A DNA stretch of 64,000 nucleotides from Bin5 sp965200615 (GCA_965200615.1 OZ241377.1:310001-374000), one strand, 5' to 3'; counted from the stretch's first letter, positions 22,190-31,914 are shown. Notes: a model not told the origin generated them from the sequence alone. A program made the numbers and translations.

Positions 22190-22987
22190 CTAGCGGAGAG
22201 GAGGACCGGCGAGAGTGGCGGTCTGGAAGGCGGCGAAGAAGAGGAGCGCGCAGAGGAGGGTCCAGGCCAGATTGCGGGCGATGCTTGCTTCGCGGATGAG
22301 GGGCTGGCGGCCGAAGCTGAGTATGGAGGGTGGGCGGTAGCGGGGCAGAAGGCCGCTGGCGACGATGGCGCCGCCGGCGAGGCCGCCCAGATGGCCCCAG
22401 TTGTCTACGTTGGTGACCGAGAAACCGAGGAAAAGGTTGATGACCAGAATCGCGACTGCGGACTGGAGCATCGACTTTCCCTGCCGTCCCATATTTTCCC
22501 GATAGCGATAGAAATAGACGATGGTTGCGCCGAGCAGAGCGAAGACGGCGCCGGATGCCCCTGCGGAGAGGGCGGGAGAGAGGGCGTAGCTGGCGATGCT
22601 GCCGAGCAGGCCGCCGAGGAGGTAGATAACCGCGAAGCGGACATGGCCGAAATGGCCTTCGATGATGGGGCCGAGCCAGAAGAGGCCGATGAGGTTGGAG
22701 ATGAGATGGATGGGGCCGATGTGGAGGAACATGGCGGTGAAGAGTCTCCAGCTCTGGCCCTGCATGATATGCCAGTTGGACTTCATGCCGAGGTCAAAGA
22801 GAACCTGCAGGTTGGTGGGGCCGTTCCAGACGCGGTATTCGAGCAGTCCGTAGAGGAAGGTGGCGGCAAAGGCGAGGAGGTTGACGGCGATCAGAGCGCG
22901 GCTGACGCGCGGGGGGACGAGAGGGATGAAGAAGGTTGGCCCGGGGGGCGGGCCTTCCGGTCGGGGCGCGTTGCCGAAGAGGTTCAT
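22190..22987 (-). CDS. Rhomboid family intramembrane serine protease
   Basis: A 265-aa membrane protease. The nucleophile Ser is in GASGAVF (about residues 146-152), and the partner His in NWGHLGGLAGG (about residues 197-207). The family motif WRLFTAMFLHIGPIHLISN precedes them. Six or more hydrophobic helices fit the family. The stop at 22190 faces the end of the HdrD-like gene. It starts 10 bases after the gmk stop, so the pair is very likely one transcript. Confidence 0.93.
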   Translation of the reverse strand: MNLFGNAPRPEGPPPGPTFFIPLVPPRVSRALIAVNLLAFAATFLYGLLEYRVWNGPTNLQVLFDLGMKSNWHIMQGQSWRLFTAMFLHIGPIHLISNLIGLFWLGPIIEGHFGHVRFAVIYLLGGLLGSIASYALSPALSAGASGAVFALLGATIVYFYRYRENMGRQGKSMLQSAVAILVINLFLGFSVTNVDNWGHLGGLAGGAIVASGLLPRYRPPSILSFGRQPLIREASIARNLAWTLLCALLFFAAFQTATLAGPPLR

Positions 22988-22997
22988 CGCGGCCAGT

Positions 22998-23639
22998 CTA
23001 TAGATCTACCGGGGACCAGTCCACGCGGCATTTTTCGGCCTGGATGATGTTGATCACCTTGTCGACGGTCTCCTCCTGGCAGTCGTCGCGGTTGACGACG
23101 ACATAATGGAAATCCTGCAGGTGCTGCATCTCCTTGCGGGCGGTGGCGATGCGCATTTTGAGCCTGTCAGGGGTTTCGGTTTTGCGCTCCAGCAAGCGGC
23201 GCATCTGCTCCTCTTCGGTTTCGGCCACCAGGAAGATGGTTACGGCCTCGGGGATGAGGCGGCGAATGGTGGCCGCGCCCTGCACGTCGATGCGGAGGAT
23301 GACGTCCTTGCCGCTTGCCAGAGCCTTGCGCACGTGGGATTTGGGGATGCCCTTGTAGTCGCCGTAGACGACAGCGTATTCCAGGAGTTCATTGGCGTCG
23401 ATCAGTTCGGCGAACTCTCCGACGGACACGAAATGGTAGTCAACGCCTTCCACCTCAGCCGGCCGGCGAGGCCGGGTGGTGGTGGTGACAACGAAATGGA
23501 AGGGGAGCCCCCGCTGCTTCATCAGCGCCAGCGTGGTATCTTTGCCGACGCCGCTGGGCCCGGAGAGGACAACCAGAATCGGATGGGGCTGATTCTGCCG
23601 GGCGTAGATTGGGGTTACATCGTCCTGAATGTCTGACAT
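22998..23639 (-). CDS. gmk: Guanylate kinase
   Basis: A 213-aa enzyme converting GMP plus ATP to GDP plus ADP. The P-loop is LSGPSGVGKDT, followed by TTTTRPRRPAEVEGVDYHFVS (GMP-binding) and IDVQGAATIRR. The N-terminus is slightly extended. The P-loop ends in Lys-Asp-Thr where many family members have Lys-Ser/Thr-Thr. The ATG at 23639 is clear. It is upstream of rhomboid and divergent from the FmdB-type gene. Confidence 0.96.
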   Translation of the reverse strand: MSDIQDDVTPIYARQNQPHPILVVLSGPSGVGKDTTLALMKQRGLPFHFVVTTTTRPRRPAEVEGVDYHFVSVGEFAELIDANELLEYAVVYGDYKGIPKSHVRKALASGKDVILRIDVQGAATIRRLIPEAVTIFLVAETEEEQMRRLLERKTETPDRLKMRIATARKEMQHLQDFHYVVVNRDDCQEETVDKVINIIQAEKCRVDWSPVDL

Positions 23640-23640
23640 G

Positions 23641-23690
23641 GGATAGTGGTCGGTGATCAGTGGTTAGTGGTTAGTGGTTAGCGTTCACTA
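23641..23690 (+). repeat. Tandem TTAGTGG heptads upstream of gmk
   Basis: At least three tandem GTTAGTG-type heptads, with related GTCGGTGATCAGTGG sequence, just upstream of the gmk start. Another degenerate patch is at 23873-23893. The remainder of 23640-23937 has no gene. A plausible minus-strand promoter (TTCACC, 17 bases, TATACT) lies near 23790-23820. Confidence 0.65.
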
Positions 23691-23937
23691 TTGGCTTATC
23701 TTCTGTCGCGACCGCTTTGGGCCGGCGTTTTGGCTGGATATAATAATGGACGGTTGGAAGCTCCATGCTTGGAACAGTATGTAAAATCAGTATAGTTCAA
23801 ATAAAAAGTAGGTGAAAAATTCAGGCGCGTATGGATTTTGCGCCGGGGAGGGAGGGGGCGGGCTAAAACCAGTGGATAGTGGTTAGTTATCAGTGTGCGC
23901 CTCTGCACGAAGGGGAGATGGGGGTATATAGGAGTCG

Positions 23938-24360
23938 ATGCCGATCTACGAGTATTTCTGTTTTGACTGCAGGAAGCGGGTGAGTGTGCTGTTTCGGACG
24001 ATGACGGAGGCGGACGCCGGCGCTTCGGCCTGTCCGGAGTGTGAGGGGCAGCGGCTGCGGCGGTTGATGAGCCGGCTGCGGGTGCTGCGTTCGGAGGAGA
24101 ACCGGATCGAGTCGATGGCGGAGGACTCGTCGCTGCTGTCCGGGTTGGAGCGGGAAGACCCGCGGGCGCTGGCGCATTTCATGCGCAAGATGAGCGACGA
24201 GACGGGCGAGCCGCTGGATGATGAGATGAACGAGGTGATGGACCGGCTGGATTCGGGTGAGAGCCCGGAGTCGATTGAGTCTTCGATGCCGGAGGGGGGA
24301 ACGGCGGGGGAACAGCAGGGGAACGGCGGGGGAACGGCGGGGGATATGGGTTGGGGTTAG
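23938..24360 (+). CDS. FmdB-family zinc-ribbon protein
   Basis: A 140-aa protein starting MPIYEYFCFDC, with a second CPEC pair at about residues 32-35. These two CxxC pairs are the FmdB-type zinc ribbon (PF09723-like). The rest is a helical segment and a Gly/Glu-rich tail made from repeated GGGGTA-like codons at 24298-24350. Family members are regulatory or of unknown function. The ATG at 23938 fits the family start exactly. It ends 56 bases before the convergent darA gene. Confidence 0.85.
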   Translation: MPIYEYFCFDCRKRVSVLFRTMTEADAGASACPECEGQRLRRLMSRLRVLRSEENRIESMAEDSSLLSGLEREDPRALAHFMRKMSDETGEPLDDEMNEVMDRLDSGESPESIESSMPEGGTAGEQQGNGGGTAGDMGWG

Positions 24361-24368
24361 TGAACTGC
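24355..24368 (+). repeat. Dispersed repeat copy at the FmdB end
   Basis: GGTTAGTGAACTGC overlaps the stop codon of the FmdB-type gene. It shares the TTAGTGAACTGC core with copies at 9399, 19907 and 31900. Confidence 0.7.
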
Positions 24369-24416
24369 GAGGGGGTGGGAAGGACTCCTTTTTTAATTCA
24401 CGGAGGGGTGGTGCGG

Positions 24417-24746
24417 TTAGATTTTTTCGAAGTGATCGACGGGGACGACGAAGATGGTGGCTCCGCCGACCTGTTTTTCAACGGGGGTTGGGATGTGCAT
24501 TTCGCCGGGTTCCATGACAGGCGGGAGGGGCGTGACGTACTGAATGCGGCTGGCGCAGCTTTCGCGGAAGACGGTGAGAACGTCTTCGACCTGCTCGTCC
24601 TCGACGCCGCAGAAGATGGTGGCGTTGCCGATACGGAGGAAGCCGCCGCGGGTGCCGGTAATGGTGGCGGAGTAGCCGCGGCGTCCGAGGCGGTCGAGGA
24701 GGTTGGGGCTGTCTTCTTCGTTGACGATGGCGATGACGAGTTTCAT
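24417..24746 (-). CDS. darA: PII-like cyclic-di-AMP receptor
   Basis: A 109-aa PII-like protein of the DarA/PstA (YaaQ, DUF970) family. Typical segments are MKLVIAIVNEEDSPNLLDRL, ATITGTRGGFLRIGNATIF and the C-terminal GGATIFVVPVDHFEKI. In Firmicutes these trimeric proteins bind cyclic di-AMP and regulate unknown targets. Synteny helps: tmk (29622-30248) is in the same orientation, separated only by the giant GT-C gene, and tmk-darA pairing is common. Confidence 0.9.
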   Translation of the reverse strand: MKLVIAIVNEEDSPNLLDRLGRRGYSATITGTRGGFLRIGNATIFCGVEDEQVEDVLTVFRESCASRIQYVTPLPPVMEPGEMHIPTPVEKQVGGATIFVVPVDHFEKI

Positions 24747-24915
24747 GTTTCTGATGTCAGTTCAATTAGGAGGCCCCGATTTTCACGCGGGCTTCCGAGC
24801 AGGAGCGCAGGAGGACCAACCGAATCATATCTCATTTTGACTACTTCTGTCTATTGGCATAAGAGGTCGTTGAGGGTGTGAGCAAGGAACGGGGCGTTTC
24901 CACCCGACTACCGAA

Positions 24916-27900
24916 TCATTTTTCGGTCGCCTCAATCTCAAATTCGGACAGAACGACTGAGTCCATCCCATTCTCGGTAACAGTTTTGGGCGCGCCCTCC
25001 AGGCTTGCGTCGTAGAGGCCGATAATCAGACGAAGCGGACCGGGCGGCAGCGCGGCAGGCAGTCGGAGGCCCAGACTCGTGAATCCTTCTGCCGAATTCA
25101 GCTGCAGGATTGGGTCTGCCTGGGAAAGAATGCCGCCATCCTCGTTGATCAGGTGGACGAATATCTTCTCTCCGCCGGTGAGTGTTGCCTGATCCCCTCT
25201 CCAGTCCATGTGTATGACCAGAATGCCGCCAGCGGCAAGCGTTTCCGGGCTCAGCTGGGCTCTCTCCAGGGTGACGCCGTTGACGAACAGTGCGCCTACC
25301 TTCCGCCAACTCTGTGGATCGGGTCGAGTATAGAGGTGCACGGGGAAGATACCGACCTGCGCCTGCAAGACCTTCTGAAAGCCAGCGGCCAGCGCATTTG
25401 GCGCAATGCCCGTAGCATCCCAATTGGGAGCGGGCGAGACGGGCAGAATGATTCTGAATACGTTGCTGCGGATCTGGGAATCGACCACATCCGCGGCGCC
25501 GTCGGCGTCATGGGGCCGGGGCGGGATCATGAACTGTTGGACATCGCCTTTATAGTAGTAGGAGAGGGTGGGGTCGGGGAAGTTCGCTGCAATCCGCACA
25601 TCATTTGCCGGCATCCCGGCGCTCCAGCGGTCCAACGTCCCGGCCAGCGCCCGCCACCCCAATGGCGTGCTGCCAGAATAGTGGTTTTGCAGGCTGTAGA
25701 CGTTGGCGGCAACTACAAGGAGCGCCAGCGCGGCAGCTGAAATCCGGCCGAGCGGGATCCTTGCGAGAAGGCTGGAGCGATGGGCAGCGGAATCCGGCGC
25801 GCTGGGCGCGGCCGCGTCACCGTCGACCCAGAAACGCCAGCGCCAACGCAGATGCGTATCCACCCAGCTGCTCATTCTTGCGGCGCTAACAGCTATCAGC
25901 AGCAGGAAAGGCGGCAGCGCCGCAGCCAGATAGCGCTCATCAAAGATCGGCCGCTGGCGCGAGCTGATCCATATCGCCAGGAGAGGGATGAACAGGTAGA
26001 GTAGCAGAAACGGAGTTGCGTCTGGCTGGCTGGGCAGGGTCTGCTGTTGATCCTCCGGGCCGATTCGGGACTCTCCGTCAGTTTGGGATTTGGGTCCATT
26101 GCCCGCCAGCGCCCCGCTACTGTCGTCAGCGCTGTCTTTGTTGCGCAGGTTGAGGGCAGTTCCCGCGACGATTACGGACCCGGCCAGCAACCCTCCGGCA
26201 AATCGCCAGATCGGATGCGGAACGGTCTCGCCCAGGGTAAAGACACCGAGAGAGCGCCACAGCATTGGCCCGAAGGCGGGGGAATCGCCGTTGCCATGGT
26301 AGCCGATCAGAGTCTGCCATGCGGTGACAAACCATGGCGCGCATAGGGCAAGGGTCAACAGCTGCGCACAGCTCCAACGCATAATCAGCGCGCGATCGCC
26401 AGAAGGCCCCGTTTCCAACAGTTGGCCGGCGCGGCGCTGGGAGCGGCGCGTCCAGATGCTGCGCAGCAGCAGGAAGAGGACAAAGAAGGTGTGCGCCAGA
26501 ATGATGAATGCGGCGTAGTAATGAACGTTCAGAACAGCGGCCGCGCAGACGGCGTAGCCTGCGGGAGCCAACCAGCTTTTAGGCTGCCGGATCACCCGCA
26601 GGGCCAGGATTGTGGCGGCCACGGTCAGCGCCAGGCTCAGGGAGTACATACGGGCATCCTGGCTGTGCCAGATCGCGTATGAGTTCACGGCCAGGAGCAG
26701 GCTGGCTGTCAGGGCAGCCTGCTCGCCCAAGCGAAGCTGTTTGCCCAGATGGAAGACTAGTGGGATGGCCACCGTCCCCGCAAAGACGGGGATGAATCGC
26801 AACGCGAACTCATGGGTTCCGGTAGCCTGGATCCAGGCGTGCTGCAGAAGGTAGCTTCCGACGGGGTGCGGCTCTCGCATCGCCAATGTTTGCGCCACGA
26901 TCTGGCCAGGGGCGTTCAGGCTGAAGAAGAAGCCGAAGCTCTCGTCCCCCCGCAGTTCCCGAAAAGCCAGGCGGAAGAGCCTCAGTAGAAAACCGGCCAG
27001 GATAATCGCCAGCAGGGCGCCGCGTTGAAGCAGCGCGTTGGACAGCGCGCGCCGGCCCGCGAGTTGCACGTGGTCGCGGCCAAACTGCGGCGCGGCGGGT
27101 TGCGGGGGCTTGCTTTTGCGCTGGTTGAATACATCGTGGGCGCGCCGCCAGACGGTTCGTGCCGCGGCCAGAAACTGAAAGCGTAGAGCGATGAACAGCC
27201 CGACCCAGCCGACGCCGCTGACTGCGAGACCCCAGACTGCGCTTCGAGGCCGATAGACCAGTTCAAGCGTGCCGGATCCCGCGGGCACGGGTATGGCGAG
27301 GAATGCCTGATGGGCCCGCGCCACCGGCAGCGACTGTTCCCCTTGCCACAGGGCCTGCCAGCCGGGCAGCCACTTTTCACTGAGGAAAAGAAAGCCGCGC
27401 TGTGCGCTCTCGATGCCGATGCGAAGATGCCCGGCGGCAACGCGCTCAACCTGCAGGTCAGCCTGGCCGCCTTCGCCGAGAGTTATCCGCCCCTCTTGCC
27501 AGGCGCTCCCCAGCGCTTCGGCGTCGGAGGGGGCGATCAGCAGTTCGTCTCTGATGTTGAAGGAGGGATCGGCCAGCAGGACAAGGGCTTCTTCGTCGTT
27601 TACGGAGCGTGCGCTCTGCGTCCACCACAGCCGCGGGGTTACTGAATTCAGCATGTGAAGATAGGTCGTCGAGCTTTGTGGCTGAGGGAATTCGGCCACC
27701 AGCCGGCTGTCGACGGGCAGCTCGTGTCTCCAGGTGAGGACTGTGGCCGTTCCCGTCAGCTCCCACATTCGGTCAAGGGGAAAATCGGTGATAAGCGCGT
27801 TGTATTTGGCGTGGCGCAGAGGGCTTTTGCCAAGGACGTCCTCCCAGCCGAGGAGCAGACCGCTGTTGCGGGACACTCGATGCTCGTTGTAGACGCGGGG

Positions 27901-29619
27901 CGGGAGTGAATTGGAGCCCGCGGCCAGAGACTGGGAGGCTTCCATCACGGCCGCGGCTTCGGAGGGCGCCAGTCCAGCCCTGACCGCCGGGCTGAAGGAA
28001 CAGTTGGTGGCAAAGTTAACAACAAACAGGTCGAGCAGGGCCAGGGGGATCAGGGCGATGAGGCGCGTGCGCGCGACCGGTTGGCCGGACAACCATTTGC
28101 CCCGCCCGAGTCGAGGTCCGGTCAGGATGGCGTAGGTGAAGGCGATGAGCAGCGCCATAGCGCTGGTCCGGAGCAGAGCTGAGGGTGCGATATCGGCGCG
28201 GGCGGGAAGCTGCCGCCATAGCCCGAACAGCGTCAGGCTTGCGGCGACGGCGGCCGCGAATCCCCAGCACAGAGTTCGTCTTTGGCGCGGGGTCAGAGTG
28301 GGCAACAGGGCCATTCCGTACCCACTGAGGACGCTTAGCGAGAAGGCAACCAGATAGACCGCCCGCTCCTGGCCTCGAAACAGTTCGCCGCCGGGCATAA
28401 AACGGAAATAGAGGCTGTAAAGCGGTAACCTGTCGCCATAGGAGAGCAGGAGAGCGGCTGCCCCGCAGATTACAAAGAAAAAAGCGGCGGGGTGGGCGTG
28501 TGGACCGGCCCCCGGCAGCGAGAAGCCGGATGTAAACAGGGTGGCGACGGCGACGAAGGCCAGGCCAAGGGCAACCACGCCGACATATTGCGGGGAATAG
28601 AGCGTGAGCAGGCCGGGCAGCAGAAATTGCAGCGTATCTCTAAACGGGAAGCCGCCGCTCGCCTCCTGGAAGGAGAGCGAGGAGCGAACGGTATGTTGCA
28701 GATACTCGTAGACCGGCCAGAGTTGCGCCAGCGTCAAGACGACCAGAACGGCGACATACGCGGTTACCATGCCCGCGTACAGGAGCGCTCTCATGGAAAG
28801 TGCCTTGAACAGGGCCTTGCCTGCACTGCCACTTGCACGCTGGCTGCGCAGATCACTGACGAACAGCATCAGCATCCAGCCACCAACGGCATAGGAGAGG
28901 AACAGAAAGGTCTGGGGATGGCCGCCGAAAAAGGCGACCGCTTGCACTGCGGCCGCGGCCAGCCAGCGTTTCCATTGGGGGAATACACGGCCAAGACCGG
29001 TCGCCGCGGGCGGCGCGTGCCCTGCATCTGCGTTGCATTGGGAGCTCCCGGTTCCCGGGCGAGCCGCTCCCGGCAAGAGGAGAAGAAGGATTGCGGGCAG
29101 CCAGACAGCGACACGCAATATCCCGAACTGCACCGGCACGTAGCCGGTGAGGTAGCCGGAGAATCCGAATACCGCGCCGGCCGTGAATGCGGCCATTCTG
29201 CTGCCCGTCAGCCGACGGACCAGTATATAGGTGAAGAGGCAGGCAAGGAAGATATGGAGCGCGGCCTCCACCTGCAGCCAGTAGAGCCTTCCGGCGGGGG
29301 TGCGGTCGAAGCTTGTGAGGACAAGCAACGCATTGCTGACAGGGTAGAACACGGCCGATTGGGCATCGGCGAGGAAGGGGTGGCCGGAGAAGGTGTGAGG
29401 GTCCCACAACGGCAGCCGCAATTCCAGAATTGCAGACTGTTGAAACAGGCTGAAGGGCAGGAAGTGCCGGGTGAAATCGCTGTCCGGGAAGGCGGTCAGG
29501 CCCAACAGATGGGGCGCAAAGAAGAGCAGGACCAGCGCGCCATAGGCCAAAGGGACAGGAAAGACGGGCGGCTGAAGCGGGCGATTCGTCTGTGTGCGGC
29601 TGAAAGGTCCTGATTTCAC
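24916..29619 (-). CDS. Giant membrane protein: YfhO-like plus GT39-like GT-C domains
   Basis: A single continuous frame of 1567 aa containing two GT-C-type membrane modules. Residues about 25-840 resemble YfhO-type membrane glycosyltransferases: FPDSDFTRHFLPF near residue 45, many hydrophobic helices, and a long extracellular segment from about residue 560. Residues about 860-1330 resemble the GT39/ArnT group: LRGDESFGF near residue 890 with the catalytic Asp-Glu, EPHPVGSYLLQHAW, and YAIWHSQDARMYSLSL. A soluble C-terminal domain follows. Both modules transfer sugars from polyprenyl carriers on the outer side of the membrane (known for the families). The gene lies 2 bases after tmk and so is in its operon. 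The fusion is notable; usually these are separate genes. Confidence 0.85.
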   Translation of the reverse strand: MKSGPFSRTQTNRPLQPPVFPVPLAYGALVLLFFAPHLLGLTAFPDSDFTRHFLPFSLFQQSAILELRLPLWDPHTFSGHPFLADAQSAVFYPVSNALLVLTSFDRTPAGRLYWLQVEAALHIFLACLFTYILVRRLTGSRMAAFTAGAVFGFSGYLTGYVPVQFGILRVAVWLPAILLLLLPGAARPGTGSSQCNADAGHAPPAATGLGRVFPQWKRWLAAAAVQAVAFFGGHPQTFLFLSYAVGGWMLMLFVSDLRSQRASGSAGKALFKALSMRALLYAGMVTAYVAVLVVLTLAQLWPVYEYLQHTVRSSLSFQEASGGFPFRDTLQFLLPGLLTLYSPQYVGVVALGLAFVAVATLFTSGFSLPGAGPHAHPAAFFFVICGAAALLLSYGDRLPLYSLYFRFMPGGELFRGQERAVYLVAFSLSVLSGYGMALLPTLTPRQRRTLCWGFAAAVAASLTLFGLWRQLPARADIAPSALLRTSAMALLIAFTYAILTGPRLGRGKWLSGQPVARTRLIALIPLALLDLFVVNFATNCSFSPAVRAGLAPSEAAAVMEASQSLAAGSNSLPPRVYNEHRVSRNSGLLLGWEDVLGKSPLRHAKYNALITDFPLDRMWELTGTATVLTWRHELPVDSRLVAEFPQPQSSTTYLHMLNSVTPRLWWTQSARSVNDEEALVLLADPSFNIRDELLIAPSDAEALGSAWQEGRITLGEGGQADLQVERVAAGHLRIGIESAQRGFLFLSEKWLPGWQALWQGEQSLPVARAHQAFLAIPVPAGSGTLELVYRPRSAVWGLAVSGVGWVGLFIALRFQFLAAARTVWRRAHDVFNQRKSKPPQPAAPQFGRDHVQLAGRRALSNALLQRGALLAIILAGFLLRLFRLAFRELRGDESFGFFFSLNAPGQIVAQTLAMREPHPVGSYLLQHAWIQATGTHEFALRFIPVFAGTVAIPLVFHLGKQLRLGEQAALTASLLLAVNSYAIWHSQDARMYSLSLALTVAATILALRVIRQPKSWLAPAGYAVCAAAVLNVHYYAAFIILAHTFFVLFLLLRSIWTRRSQRRAGQLLETGPSGDRALIMRWSCAQLLTLALCAPWFVTAWQTLIGYHGNGDSPAFGPMLWRSLGVFTLGETVPHPIWRFAGGLLAGSVIVAGTALNLRNKDSADDSSGALAGNGPKSQTDGESRIGPEDQQQTLPSQPDATPFLLLYLFIPLLAIWISSRQRPIFDERYLAAALPPFLLLIAVSAARMSSWVDTHLRWRWRFWVDGDAAAPSAPDSAAHRSSLLARIPLGRISAAALALLVVAANVYSLQNHYSGSTPLGWRALAGTLDRWSAGMPANDVRIAANFPDPTLSYYYKGDVQQFMIPPRPHDADGAADVVDSQIRSNVFRIILPVSPAPNWDATGIAPNALAAGFQKVLQAQVGIFPVHLYTRPDPQSWRKVGALFVNGVTLERAQLSPETLAAGGILVIHMDWRGDQATLTGGEKIFVHLINEDGGILSQADPILQLNSAEGFTSLGLRLPAALPPGPLRLIIGLYDASLEGAPKTVTENGMDSVVLSEFEIEATEK

Positions 29620-29621
29620 TT

Positions 29622-30248
29622 TCAGCGGCTGGGCGCGAGCGCGGTGAGCTTGCCTCGAACTGCGCGGACGACCTCTTGATGGACTTCTTCGAGTGAGCGA
29701 CTGGCGTTGATGACGACCCAGCGCTCCGACTCCTGCGCGATCATCGCATGGTAGCCGGCCTCTACGCGACGATAAAAGGCCAGTCCTTGCACGTCCAGCC
29801 GGTTCTGGTAGTCGGCCAGTTTGCGTCTGAGCCCTTCCTCAGGCGGCAGGTCCAGGTAGAAGGTCAGATCAGGACTCAATCCGCCGGTGGCGAAATCGAT
29901 CAGGCGCTTCAACTCCCCGATACTTTGCTCACGGCCGTAGCCCTGGTAGGCGACTGTGCTGTCGGCGAAACGATCGCACAGGACAACTTTACCCTCTGAC
30001 AGCGCGGGACGAATCTCCTGTTCGATCAGCTGAGCGCGGGCGGCATTGAAGAGCAACGTCTCGGTGCGAGCGTGCATCTTCTCATGCTCCATATCCAGCA
30101 ACACCTGCCGAATTCTTTCACCGATATCCGTTCCCCCCGGCTCGCGAGTCAACTGAACATCCTGCCCATTTTTGCGCAGATAGTCCTCCAGCAGATGGCT
30201 CTGCGTAGACTTGCCGCTGCCGTCCGATCCTTCGAATGTTATAAACAT
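29622..30248 (-). CDS. tmk: Thymidylate kinase
   Basis: A 208-aa enzyme phosphorylating dTMP to dTDP. The P-loop is FEGSDGSGKST (residues 5-15). The family DR(Y/F) motif is seen as DRFADSTVAYQGYGR, and TREPGGTDIGERIR binds the substrate. The ATG at 30248 matches the family start. It sits 19 bases after the R3H ATPase and 2 bases before the giant GT-C gene. Confidence 0.97.
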   Translation of the reverse strand: MFITFEGSDGSGKSTQSHLLEDYLRKNGQDVQLTREPGGTDIGERIRQVLLDMEHEKMHARTETLLFNAARAQLIEQEIRPALSEGKVVLCDRFADSTVAYQGYGREQSIGELKRLIDFATGGLSPDLTFYLDLPPEEGLRRKLADYQNRLDVQGLAFYRRVEAGYHAMIAQESERWVVINASRSLEEVHQEVVRAVRGKLTALAPSR

Positions 30249-30267
30249 TGCATATTTTTGGTGGCGC

Positions 30268-31887
30268 TCAGGAGGGGTTGAAGATGCGAACGCAGCGGTG
30301 GGGTTCGCGGCCGTAGCTGTGGCTGATGAGGTTGGCGGTGCGGGCCAGCTGGTGTTGCTGGCTGCGGATGGAGGCTGCCTGGGGGCTGAGCTCGACGGAT
30401 TTTTCGCCTCTGAGGAGGCGCTGGATGGCGTGCTGGGTTTCGCGCATGGCGGAGTCGAAGACGAGATCGGGATCGTCGCGGCGCAGCTGGAAGACGTCGA
30501 GGAGGTACTGCTCCATCTGGGTGACGGTGTTGCTGCGCAGAACGTAGACGGGCACGTTCTGACGTTCGGCGTCGGCGATGGGCGGAGGCTTTTGGCGGAA
30601 GTAGTTTTTCAGGGTCATAACGATGTCGGCGTCGTGCAGCTCTTTGACGACCTGGACCGGGACTTTGAGGTTTTGGGCGGCGGTGCGCAGGCGGTTCTGG
30701 CCGATGCCGTAGGCGAATACGCGGACGGCTTTGCGCTGGGCGGCGCCGTTGGGCTGGGCGGCGCCGTCGGCGATATTTTGCGCCATGTGGGCGGCGCGTT
30801 CCTCGGCGCGCTTGCCGCGCTGGCGGCGGCCCCCGCCACTGCTTTCGAGGCCCTGGCGGCTCTGGCCGATGCGGCCGGGCCGTTCCTGGTTTTCGACGGA
30901 CTCGATGTGGACCTGATTGTCGCTGTTGACGTAGCGGGTCTCGGGGGAGAGGGTCCAGCCGCGCAGGAGTGAGTCGACGGCTTCGGCGACCTTGTGGTGG
31001 ACGATCATGCGCTGCCGTTCCTGGATTTCGATGAGGACGTCGAAGGTGGGCGGGGCTTTGCGCTCGAGAACGGTTTTCTGGGTGCCGCGGCGGCGGGCTT
31101 CCTCGTCGGACAGGGTGACGGTGTCGATGCCGCCGACCAGGTCGGAGAGGGTGGGGTTCATGAGCAGATTTTCGAGGGTATTGCCGTGGGCGGTGCCGAT
31201 GAGCTGGACGCCGCGTTCGGCGATGGTGCGGGCGGCGACGGCTTCGAGCTCGCGGCCGATTTCGTCGATGATGATGGCCTCGGGCATGTGGTTTTCGACG
31301 GCTTCGATCATGACTTCGTGCTGCAGAGTGGGCGTTGCGACCTGCATGCGGCGGGCGCGGCCGATGGACGGGTGGGGGATGTCGCCGTCGCCGGCGATTT
31401 CGTTGCTGGTGTCGACGATTACCACTCTCTGTTTGTCGCTGAGGACGCGCGAGGCTTCGCGCAGGAGGGTGGTCTTGCCGACGCCGGGGCGACCGAGGAG
31501 GAGCAGGCTGCTGCCGCTGGTGATGATGTCCTGGATGATGTCGATGACGCCGTAGACGGCGCGGCCGACGCGGCAGGTGAGGCCGATGACGGCGCTCTTG
31601 CGGTTGCGGATGGCGGAGATGCGGTGGAGGGTACGTTCGATGCCGGCGCGATTGTCGGCGCCGAAGTCACCGATGTTGTCGATGACATGTTGGAGGTCGT
31701 CGCGCGTGATCTCTTCGGGGCTGAGGCAGACTTCGCCGTCGGGGAAGCGCGCTTCGGGCAGGCGGCCGAGGTCCATGACGATTTCGATGAGATCGCTGGC
31801 GCGGCCGAGGTTCTGCAAGGAGGCGCGGATGTGCTCCGGGAGGACGGCAAGGAGGAGATCGAGGTCATCTGCGATGCGTAGGGTCAT
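30268..31887 (-). CDS. R3H-domain AAA ATPase, SpoIIIAA-like
   Basis: A 539-aa protein. An AAA ATPase like SpoIIIAA/secretion ATPases occupies residues about 60-330, with Walker A LLLLGRPGVGKTTLLRE near residue 131 and Walker B AIIIDEIGRE near residue 213. A middle linker is rich in Arg and Gln. The C-terminus ends with the R3H motif SHSYGREPHRCVRIF, a single-stranded nucleic-acid binder. This arrangement is common in cyanobacteria and Chloroflexota; the function is unknown. It is first in the R3H-tmk-GT-C-darA run. The ATG at 31887 is supported by the frame. Confidence 0.9.
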   Translation of the reverse strand: MTLRIADDLDLLLAVLPEHIRASLQNLGRASDLIEIVMDLGRLPEARFPDGEVCLSPEEITRDDLQHVIDNIGDFGADNRAGIERTLHRISAIRNRKSAVIGLTCRVGRAVYGVIDIIQDIITSGSSLLLLGRPGVGKTTLLREASRVLSDKQRVVIVDTSNEIAGDGDIPHPSIGRARRMQVATPTLQHEVMIEAVENHMPEAIIIDEIGRELEAVAARTIAERGVQLIGTAHGNTLENLLMNPTLSDLVGGIDTVTLSDEEARRRGTQKTVLERKAPPTFDVLIEIQERQRMIVHHKVAEAVDSLLRGWTLSPETRYVNSDNQVHIESVENQERPGRIGQSRQGLESSGGGRRQRGKRAEERAAHMAQNIADGAAQPNGAAQRKAVRVFAYGIGQNRLRTAAQNLKVPVQVVKELHDADIVMTLKNYFRQKPPPIADAERQNVPVYVLRSNTVTQMEQYLLDVFQLRRDDPDLVFDSAMRETQHAIQRLLRGEKSVELSPQAASIRSQQHQLARTANLISHSYGREPHRCVRIFNPS

Positions 31888-31899
31888 GTGAGTTTCTAA

Positions 31900-31914
31900 T
31901 TTTTAGTGAACTGC
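31900..31914 (+). repeat. Dispersed repeat copy upstream of the R3H gene
   Basis: TTTTTAGTGAACTGC lies between the R3H gene start and the GNAT gene end. It has the same orientation on the plus strand as the other three core copies, although its neighbour genes are on the minus strand. Confidence 0.7.

Noticed and set aside
24298..24350. Repeated GGAACGGCGGG units as a tandem-repeat element
   Set aside because: They lie inside the FmdB-type gene and only encode its Gly-rich tail; too short and irregular to call separately.
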